NCBI GenBank assembly: GCA_024349245.1
Contig: JALDNG010000430.1
Location: 1-64,000, forward strand
Reading direction: 5' to 3'
Length of the DNA stretch: 64,000 nucleotides
DNA from: Neodontobutis hainanensis
Lineage: Eukaryota > Chordata > Actinopteri > Gobiiformes > Odontobutidae
A model generated the notes under the pieces. That model had not been told where the DNA came from and made no database searches. It was given only the letters and a program-made list of their open reading frames with translations. Made by a program: the position numbers and the translations under genes. Shown in pieces: positions 55,837-64,000 of the stretch; the first letter of the stretch is position 1; the number at the start of each line of letters is the position of its first letter.

Positions 55837-57498
55837 ATGGATTTAACTGCTCCTTTGTGCATTCCACTCAAATGCCAAAAGAGCTGGCAGAGAGATTTAA
55901 ATTTAGCCTTGTTGCTACCCAGAGATATTCTTCAGCTTCAAAATCTTTTGATTTTAAATGACTATTTTGCATTTGATGGCAGACATTACTGGGACTCTCA
56001 TTTTAAAAACTCTACAGATTCTTCATATACTGAAGGTAAACAGAGATGGTTAATATTTTTATTGCTGTTTTTATTTGGCAATGTGCAGCCAAACCCAGGC
56101 CCTGAGTTGCAGTGTATTTCATTGCCATCTGATATGAAATCCATGTCTGGTTTGAGTGTAATTCACCTTCATGTTCGCAGTTTGTTTCCCAAAATGGATC
56201 TGCTTAGAATTTGGGTGAATTCAACAGATGCAGATATTGTGGTGCTATCTGAAACCTGGCTGACAAAATCAATCACTGATATGGATATTGGAATGGGTGG
56301 TTATAATGTGTTTCGTGCTGACAGACCAAGGAAGGGTGGTGGGGTTGCTATTTATGTCAAATCTAAATTTAATGTGAAGTTAGTTGATTCAGAATCAATC
56401 GGTAAGCAGTTGGAATTTTTGGCAGTGAAGGTGGAGTTGGCCAAGGGCCTTTATGTTACTGTTGTTGGGTGTTACAGGCCTCCTTCTGCCCCGAGTACTG
56501 CATTGCAGACTCTTATTCAACTCTTATCCAGATTGGACTACTCTGAAATTATTTTAGCAGGTGATCTAAAGTGGGACTGGCTGAAACCTTGTTCAGATGA
56601 ATTTAAGTCATTTTGTGATTCTGTCAAGTTTACACAGTTAATCAATTCTCCCACTCGTTTAAATCTTAAGTGCCATGAGAAATCCACTTTAATTGATTTA
56701 ATTTTGACTAATGTCCCGCACAAATTTTCTGCTGTTTGTGTTTTTTGCAATGACCTAAGTGATCACTGTGTTGTTGCTGCTGTAAGAAATACTAAGATGC
56801 ATAAATGTAAACCTCACGTAATATATAAGAGAAATTTCAAAAAATGTAATGAACAGGGCTTTTGTCATGATTTGTTTAACTGTGATTGGAATAGAATAGA
56901 GCTGATTCCCGATGTGGAGTCAGCCTGGATCTTTTTCCGGGATAGTTTTTTGACAGTAATAAATAGACATGCCCCACTAAAGAGATTTAGAATTAAGGGG
57001 CGGGACAATCCCTGGTTTTCCTCTGAGCTTAGAGATATTCTTCATGACTGCAATCTAGCTTGGGCCAAAGCAAGAAAAACGGGCTCTTCGTCTGATTGGC
57101 TTGTTTTTAGGCAGTTAAGAAATAAATGTTCTTCTTTAATTAAGAAAGCAAAATCTGACATTTATCTGTCAGCCACTACTAACACCTTAAATGATCCCAG
57201 AAAATTTTGGAAGGCCATAAAATTACTTTCTTTAGACAAAGATAGTATTAATGTTCCTTCTTTTATTATGAAAGAGTCTGTAGTAGTTCAGGACAAGCTG
57301 GAGATATTGAACCGTTTTAATGAGTATTTTATTCAGTCTGGTTCTTTGTTTGACACTGCTTGTCCTTATACTGTGACACCTTGTAGAGATGTACCAGTCT
57401 CTACAGGTGTCTTCAATCTCACTCCATTCTTAGTGTCTGACGTTCAAAAAGCCCTAAAGGGCTGTCTCCTGAAAAACCTCCAGGACCTGATCTTATAG
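55837..57498 (+). CDS. LINE endonuclease domain, with start of RT linker
   Basis: 553 codons. Near the start, LFLFGNVQPNPGP (NPGP at residues 86-89) resembles a 2A-like ribosome-skipping motif. The endonuclease follows, about residues 105-320: LSETWL (catalytic Glu), CYRPPSAP (Tyr), GDLKWDW (Asp, but Lys where Asn is usual), LIDLILTN and LSDHCVVA (Asp-His). IHLHVRSLFPKM has His where the family has Asn. So two of the usual active-site residues are replaced. The linker KAPLKRFRIKGRDNPW-type region (HAPLKRFRIKGRDNPWFSSE) is intact. The frame breaks at 57480 just before the RT. The first-Met choice is uncertain. Confidence 0.85.
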   Translation: MDLTAPLCIPLKCQKSWQRDLNLALLLPRDILQLQNLLILNDYFAFDGRHYWDSHFKNSTDSSYTEGKQRWLIFLLLFLFGNVQPNPGPELQCISLPSDMKSMSGLSVIHLHVRSLFPKMDLLRIWVNSTDADIVVLSETWLTKSITDMDIGMGGYNVFRADRPRKGGGVAIYVKSKFNVKLVDSESIGKQLEFLAVKVELAKGLYVTVVGCYRPPSAPSTALQTLIQLLSRLDYSEIILAGDLKWDWLKPCSDEFKSFCDSVKFTQLINSPTRLNLKCHEKSTLIDLILTNVPHKFSAVCVFCNDLSDHCVVAAVRNTKMHKCKPHVIYKRNFKKCNEQGFCHDLFNCDWNRIELIPDVESAWIFFRDSFLTVINRHAPLKRFRIKGRDNPWFSSELRDILHDCNLAWAKARKTGSSSDWLVFRQLRNKCSSLIKKAKSDIYLSATTNTLNDPRKFWKAIKLLSLDKDSINVPSFIMKESVVVQDKLEILNRFNEYFIQSGSLFDTACPYTVTPCRDVPVSTGVFNLTPFLVSDVQKALKGCLLKNLQDLIL

Positions 57499-58798
57499 AG
57501 CCCTACTTCTTAAAAATAGCTGCTGATTGTGTAGCACAGCCTCTAACGTACCTTTTAATCTTACTTTAGAGAACAATACTATTCCCAAAATATGGAAATC
57601 TGCATTTGTTTGTTTATTATTGAAAGGGGTGACCCGTCAAATTTAAATAATTACAGGCCAATTTCTAATTTGTCTGTATTGGCCAAAACGCTTGAATCCC
57701 TGGTGAGTGATCAGATGAAAGACTTCTTGCATGCACAGGACATTTTATCCCCAGTTCAGTCAGGTTTTAGAAAAAACATAGTACCATCACAGCTGCAATG
57801 AAGGTAATAAATGACATCTCTGTTGCTCGTGACAAGAAGCAGCACTGTGCAGCACTTTTATTGACTTGTCAAAAGCTTTTGACACGGTTGATCATGATGT
57901 TTTAAAGATCAGGCTTCTCAATTCGGGGTTTTTAGAGAATACTATCTCTTGGTTCTCAAACTATCTTAGTGACAGAACCCAGTGCATTAAGTATGATGGT
58001 GTTCAATCTGGTATTTTACCAATCCTTAAAGGAGTTCCACAAGGCTCTGTGTTAGGCCTCTCTTATTTACTATTTATATAAATAACCTTAATCGGCATGT
58101 GTCTGATGCAAACTTTAATTTTTATGCAGATGACACAGTTATTTACTGCTGTGCACCCTCTCTTAATCAAGCCATTGCACATTTACAGAATGCCTTCACT
58201 GTGGTCCAAAACACGTTGCTACAGTTGAAACTTGTGCTTAATGCAGAAAAAAACCAAATGTATGCTCTTTACAGGCACTCGGAATAGACCACTGAATAAT
58301 CCCTCAGTGGTTACTCTTGACGTACGTGAAATACAGACTGTTACAACTTATAAGTATCTTGGTATTGTCATTGATGATTGCCTGTCATTTAAGCCTCATG
58401 TTCACTGTCTAGTGAGAAAGTTAAGGCTAAAATTGGGCTTTTACTTTCGAAATAAGCTGTGTTTTTCTTTTAATGTTAAAAAACGGTTAGTGGCATCCAC
58501 TTTTTTATCTGTGCTGGACAATGGAGATATATTATATATGCATTCATCTGCTCAATGCCTTCAAATGATTGACGCAGCCTATCATGCATCGCTGAGATTT
58601 ATTACTAATTGTAAAGCTCGCACCCACCACTGTGAGCTGTACTCTCGTGTAGGGTGGTCTGCTCTGGCCACACAGAGGCGTAGTCATTGGTACATTTTTA
58701 TATATAAGGCTATTCTTGGTGTGCTTCCATCCTATTTATGTTCACTTCTTATGAAATACGTGCTGGTCATTACTCTCCGTTCTCAGGCTGTTGTTTAG
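57499..58798 (+). pseudogene. LINE reverse transcriptase, frameshifted
   Basis: RT in pieces: NLNNYRPISNLSVLAKTLES and LSPVQSGFRK (57592-57801); LSKAFDTVDHDVLKIRLLNS, YLSDRTQC and GVPQGSVLG (57866-58081); NFYADDTVIYC, the catalytic box (58099-58287); then the thumb/C-terminal region YKYLGIVIDDCLSFKPHVHC to WYIFIYKAILGVLPSYLCSL (58232-58798). Single-base shifts separate the pieces, so no complete RT can be made. Confidence 0.85.
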
Positions 58799-59433
58799 TT
58801 TTCTGTCCCACAGGTCAGTACTGAGCTGGGTAAAAATGTCTTTGTTTGTTCTGCTCCCTTTACATGGAATTTGCTGCAGAACAACTTAAAACTTAGTAAA
58901 TTGATATCTTTGAGTGTTTTTAAGTTAAAAATTAAATGTTTTGAGTTGGCCTCTCTCACATGTCAATGTTTTAATTGAGATTTTATTGTAAATGCATAAT
59001 TGTGTGTTTTTGTATGTATGTAATGATGTGATGGAATTCAGCTGCCTATCTTGGCCAGGTCTCCTTGCAAAAGAGATTTTTAATCTCAATGGGCTTTTCC
59101 TGGTTAAATAAAGGATAAATAAAAATAAAAAAAATAAATAAACACACTTCTGTGAGCCATGATTCGACAAAAAGAACTTTCAGACGAGCTACGATCAAGA
59201 AGTGTTGATTTAACTAAAACTGGAAAGTGTCACAGTTATTTAAAGAAACTCAACAGTCTAGAGTTAAAATAATCTACAAATGGAGACGCTTTGGGACTAT
59301 TGCTACTCGACCAAGAAGTGGCACCAGTTTCAAAATGAAACCAAGAGCAAGACTCACCAATGACGTAAAGAAACAAACCTGAATGAGCAGAGATCTGAAG
59401 GCATCACTTACTAACATCTCTGTTCATGAGTCT

Positions 59434-60868
59434 ACAACACTGATCAACACTGAACAACACTGAACAACATGTACAACACTTAACAACACTGAACAACATG
59501 AACAACATGTACAACACTGAACAACACTGAACTACACTGAACAACATGTACAACACTGAACAACACTGAACAACACTGAACAACATGTACAACACTGAAC
59601 AACATGTACAACACTGAACAACATGTACAACACTGAACAACACTGAACTACACTGAACAACACTGAACAACATGAACAAAACTGAACAACACTTACAACA
59701 TGTACAACACTGAACAACACTGAACAACACTGAACAACACGTACAACACTGAACTACAGTGAACAACACATACAACACTGAACAACAGTGAACAACACAT
59801 ACAACACTGAACAAAAGTGAAAAACACGTACAACACTGAACAACACTGAACAACACTGAACTACAATGAACAACACTGAACATGTACAACACAGAACAAC
59901 ATGTACAACACTGAACAACACTGAACTACACTGAACAACACGTACAACACTGAACAACAGTGAACAACACATAGAACACTGAACAAAAGTGAACAACACG
60001 CATAACATTAAACAACACGCATAACATTAAACAACACGCATACAACACTGAACAACACTGAACAACACGTACAACACTGAACAACATTGAACAACACTAA
60101 ACAACACTGAACAACACTGAACAACACTGTACAACACTGTACAACACTGAACAACACTGAACAACACGTACAACACTGGTCAATACTGAACAACACTGAA
60201 CTACACTGAACAACACGTACAACATTGAACATTACTGAACAACACTGAACAACACGTACAACACTGGTCAATACTGAACAACACTGAACTACACTGAACA
60301 ACACGTACAACACTGAACAACACTGAACAACATGTATAACACTGAACAACACGTATAACACTGAACAACACTGAACAACACTGAACAACACTGAACAACA
60401 CGTACAACACTGAACAACAGTGAAGAACACATACAACACTGAACAAAAGTGAACAACACGTACAACACTGAACAACACGTACAACACTGAACAACACTAA
60501 ACAACATGTACAACACTGAACAACATGTACAACACTGAACAACACTGAACTACACTGAACAACACGTACAACACTGAACAACATGTACAACACTGAACAA
60601 CACTGAACTACACTGAACAACACGTACAACACTGAACAACAGTGAACAACACGTACAACACTGAACAACAGTGAACAACACGTACAACACTGAACAACAC
60701 ATACAACACTGAACAACACTGAACAACACTAAACTACAATGAACAACACTGAACAACATGTACAACATTGAACAACACTAAACTACACTGAACAACACTG
60801 AACAACATGTACAACATTGAACTACACTGAACAACACTGAACAACACTGAACAACACTGAACAACAAC
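59434..60868. repeat. CAACACTGAA minisatellite, array 2
   Basis: About 1.43 kb of the same unit types as array 1 and in the same relative position, but with different unit order and more CAACATGTA variants, so the arrays have rearranged since the duplication. Confidence 0.95.
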
Positions 60869-61024
60869 ATTTTGAAACACAAGCTCCTCGTGCAGAGTAC
60901 GATTTCTTCTGAAACGAGGAACACTCTGTCCTCGCTCTTTTTTAAGTCCTCATTTGTGCTGAACCTCAGGTTGATGAAGCCAGACTCTTTCGACTCCTTT
61001 GAGATGCAGATGACTAAGGTTGGC

Positions 61025-63935
61025 AACAATGACTCATTTTATTGCATTTTAATTGACCTCCTGGTCCTGGTCGCTTGTTTTTAGAGGATTTCTCTGAATT
61101 TTTATCTTCAATTATCAAACTTGATAATGTTCTGATCCTCGGGGATTTTAACCTCCAGATCGATGATGCTTCGTGTAATCTGGCATCTGAGTTTTTAACA
61201 CTCACTGAAGCATTTCATTTGAAACAGCATGTCTCTGGTCCTACACCAAAGGCCACACTTTGGACCTGGTTTTCTCTTTAGGCCTGAACATGGACCAGTG
61301 TTACAGACATTAATGTGACAGACCACTGCTGTATATCTTTTAACTTGTCTTCCAGTGTGGACTATCTTCCTTCCAAACTCATGTCACAAAGACATCATAA
61401 ATGATCCTCAGCTGAGAAACTTTCAGAGTCATTTGACCCAGTGTTTTTGATGGCTGTAATGAACCTGAATCTTTTATGCAGTCTTTTAATAACCACTGTT
61501 TGTCTGTTTTAAATAAAGTTGCTGTCAGGATCTGTGTTTGTCTGTCTGTGTGTCTCCCCTCCTCTGTGCTCTCCTCTCTCCTCAGCTGGGCAGGGCAGTC
61601 GGCACACCTGCAACCACTTACAACTCATCAACCTCTGCTTAAAAGAACCAGTCGTCCCTTCACTCAGCGCCAGTTCGTTGTAAACACTACTCCCAGACAG
61701 TGAAGAAGTTGTGCTCCGCGTGTTTTTGTATATTCGTGTTTTTTTGGTATTTGAGAAAGTTACTCACCTGTCGTTTTGCACTCAGGTGCCACTGCAAGCT
61801 CCAGTTCGGATCCAGCCTCACCTGCTCCTCTCAAGTCTACTCGTCTGCTCCACTGGCGTCTCTCTGTAAGCCACCTTCCCGGACCTTCAGCTCGGCTCAC
61901 CTCCACTCCACGTCGGACAGTCCTTGTAGCCCAATTGTGTTTTGTGACAAATAAACCTGATTCCCAATTTTACCAGTTCTGCGTTTGGGTCCTGCTTCTC
62001 GTCCCCCATCGTGACAGTTGCTCCGCTAAAAAGGAAACACACCTTCCCTAAAAATCCCTGCCCTTGGATAAATGAGGAAATCTTATCTTGCAGGAGAAAC
62101 TGTCGTAAAACAGAACGTTTGTGGAAATGCACAGGTGGAAGTCCACAGACTGCACTTGAAGGAGCTCATCGTGTCACTAAATGAAATAAAAAAACAGGCC
62201 AGATCTGCATATTTCTCTAATCTTCTTGTTCTGAACAAGAAAAATCCTAAAGTTCTGTTTGACACAATATCAAGAATTGTCTCTCCTTTAGCTCCTCATT
62301 TACCAGTCCACTCAAAGTCTGACTGCAACAGGTTTTTACATTCCTTTGTGAATAAGGACCATGATATCAGAGCCTCTATAAACCCATCCTCTGTCGACAC
62401 ATCCTGGGGTTTATCTCCTCAGGGCTCTTGGTCCACCTTCTCACCTGTCACTGAAGAGGATATCAAGGCTCTACTAAAAAGAGAAACCATCATCGAGCCC
62501 TCTGGATGTAATGCCAACTGTGCCCAGCTCTTTTAAACAAGTTTGGATTCTTTTGAACCAAACAACTACAGGACAATCTCTAAACTGCCTTTTTTATCTA
62601 AAATCCTGGAGAGAGTGGTGGAGGAGCAGCTGACTGTGTTTCTTAATGAAAATAATTTTATAGATAAATTTCAGTCAGGCTTCTGAAGATGTCCTTCAAC
62701 TGAGACTGTCCTGCTGAAGATATCAGTGACATTATGATGGCGGCTGACTCTGGGCAGTTCTCAGTCTTGATCCGACTGGATTTATCGTCTGCTTTTGATT
62801 CTCTGGACCATAATATATTGTTAAAGCGTCTGAAATATGAAACGTGTTTCTCTGGATCAGTTCTAAAGTGGTTCTCCTCTTACCTGAGAGACAGATCATT
62901 CTGTGTCTTTATTAACAATATTCTGTCTTATGGAGTTCCTCAGGGCTCAGTCCTAGGTCCTCTTTTGTTTTTATTGTACATATGCCCTCTTAGTGAAATA
63001 ATTCATGGTTTTAAAAATGTGTCTTATCACTTTTCTGCTGATGACATTCAGTTGTACTGTTCTTTTAAAGACTCTGAGTTTTATAAACTTACTGATTTGT
63101 TGAACTGCTTGTCTTGGATAAAGAACTGGTTTTACAATAACTACAGCTGAAGACAAAAAAGACTGAAACTTTAATCTTTGCACCTGAAATCAAACAACAC
63201 TTGGTTCCCTGGGTTCTTCGTCCAGTCGAGCCTCAGAACCCTCGGTGTTCTGTTTGACCGCTCGATGTCTCTGGACAGTCGTTCTAGACAGTTGGTCAAA
63301 AACTGTTTTTATCATTTAAGAAACATTTCTAAACTGAGAGTGTTATCGTCTAAAGCTGACTTGGAGATGATTATTCATGCTTTTATTTCTTCTCGTCTTG
63401 ATTATTGTAATTCTCTTTTTATTTGTTTGAATAAATCGTCTCTGAGTCGCTGCAGCCAGGCTTTTAACTGAACCAACAGAAGGGCTCACATTTCAGTTTT
63501 ATCTTCACTTCATTGGCTTCCAGTCAAATTCAGGATTGATTTTAAATGTTAGTCTTGACTTTTAGAGCTCTGCATGGACAGGCCCCAGTACATCACTGAC
63601 CTCTGACCCCTCACTCCTCCTCACGCACTCTTCGTCTTCTGGTCAAAACCTTTTAACGGTCCCCAAAACCCGTTCTAAAACCCGGGGAGACCGGTCTTTC
63701 CAGACTCTGGGACGTCCTGCCCCTGTCACTGCGAGTGGATCTGTTGATTCTTTTAAAAAGCAGCTGAAGACACTTTTATTTAAACAAGCTTTTAGTTGAT
63801 TGGGCTTTTTATGTTTTAATATTTTGTAGTTTTAATTTTTTATTCTCAAAGTTTTATTGTTCTTTTATTGCACTTTGTAAAGCACTTTGTGAGTTATATC
63901 TGTGAAAGGTGCTCTATAAATAAAATGTACTTGAC
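61025..63935 (+). mobile_element. L2/CR1-group LINE remnant, copy 2
   Basis: Better-preserved homologue of 5130-10840. The endonuclease fragment with LILGDFNLQIDD is at 61075-61281 and the linker at 62030-62530. The RT runs from 62734 to 63150: LDLSSAFDSLDHNILLKRLK, WFSSYLRDRSFCVF, GVPQGSVLGPLLFLLYICPL and FSADDIQLYC. The C-terminus at 63178-63470 is followed by the HWLPVK region and the 3' end CTCTATAAATAAAATG. Stops interrupt between domains. A solo LTR lies at 61523-62016. It is 5'-truncated. Confidence 0.87.
61523..62016 (+). mobile_element. Solo LTR of Ty3/gypsy type in LINE copy 2
   Basis: 494 bp, TGTCAGGATCTG...CCATCGTGACA, flanked by a 5-bp target duplication GTTGC (61518-61522 and 62017-62021). 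Copy 1 of the LINE at 5620 shows the empty site (GCTGCTCCGCTAAA). AATAAACCTGATTCCC at about 61950 fits a polyadenylation signal. End wording and 5-bp duplications suit a gypsy-type LTR. No internal region. Confidence 0.85.
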
Positions 63936-64000
63936 TGGAGCTGTTACTGCTGTTGTTGAGGAGCTCTGACAAGAAGACTTCTCTTGATTTTTACAAAGTT

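Larger units (their letters stand above)
55346..59140 (+). mobile_element. CR1/L2-supergroup LINE, apparently full length
   Basis: 3795 bp inserted into copy 2 of the duplication. The empty site is at 3258 in copy 1, and AACAC flanks both ends (55341-55345 and 59141-59145) as a 5-bp target duplication. It starts CAAGATGGCGGC and ends with TTTTCCTGGTTAAATAAAGG and an A-rich (TAAA)n tail. It encodes an apurinic-type endonuclease and reverse transcriptase in a jockey/CR1/L2/Rex1-like arrangement. Frameshifts fall at about 57480, 57770, 57850, 58060 and 58250. A precise 5' end plus a target duplication implies a complete insertion that decayed afterwards. Confidence 0.88.
53390..64000. repeat. 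Segmental duplication, copy 2
   Basis: Matches 1311-10894 and is still aligned at the right window edge. Relative to copy 1 it has gained a 3.8-kb LINE (55346-59140) and a 494-bp LTR (61523-62016), and lacks the nested LTRs. The non-coding part 53390-55340 shows no gene. Confidence 0.9.

Overview
This is a stretch of a teleost fish nuclear genome. The evidence is intron-split immune exons of fish type (an NLRC3-like FISNA-NACHT/LRR gene and an HHLA2-like B7-family gene), fish retroelements (a Rex3-type RTE LINE with a GATG tail, L2/CR1-group LINEs, a Sushi-type Ty3/gypsy element, endogenous retroviruses with tRNA-Arg and tRNA-Pro primer sites), a tRNA-derived SINE, hAT fossils and long minisatellites. 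Nothing is bacterial, and no operon, CRISPR array or rRNA is present.

Layout. 0.4-1.0 kb: last exons of an unidentified coiled-coil gene (minus strand). 1.3-10.9 kb: copy 1 of a ~10-kb segmental duplication, holding non-coding sequence, a CAACACTGAA minisatellite and an L2-like LINE carrying a nested pair of LTR insertions. 11.3-17.6 kb: an NLRC3-like gene on the minus strand (heptad-repeat exon, truncated NACHT/winged-helix/HD2 exon, three LRR exons, a possible tail exon), with a partial provirus and a LINE fragment in its introns. 19.4-21.5 kb: an HHLA2-like V-C-V Ig gene (minus strand) with two apparent 1-bp deletions in its third Ig domain. 21.6-27.7 kb: a provirus with LTRs, a tRNA-Arg primer site and polypurine tract but no gag, pol or env; it holds a SINE and a 22-bp minisatellite. 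27.8-29.4 kb: two hAT fossils. 29.5-35.1 kb: a Sushi-type element whose 5' LTR is split by a 1.95-kb solo LTR. 35.9-46.0 kb: a second non-coding provirus (tRNA-Pro primer site) interrupted by a Rex3 LINE and cut off in its 3' LTR. 46.0-51.2 kb: a 1.58-kb direct repeat, its copies 2.1 kb apart. 51.8-53.4 kb: an E-box minisatellite, a short CAACACTGAA array and a Ty1/copia pol remnant. 53.4-64.0 kb: copy 2 of the segmental duplication, with its own private insertions (a 3.8-kb LINE and a gypsy-type solo LTR).

The host content is two immune genes side by side on the minus strand, an intracellular NLR and a B7-like surface protein. Both look broken. Almost everything else is mobile DNA, but insertion junctions with target-site duplications are well enough preserved to read the order of events. 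Because copy 1 of the segmental duplication lies directly 3' of the NLR gene and copy 2 runs off the right edge, another NLR copy may sit just outside the window. All gene models are exon-level readings by eye; no transcript or database search was available.
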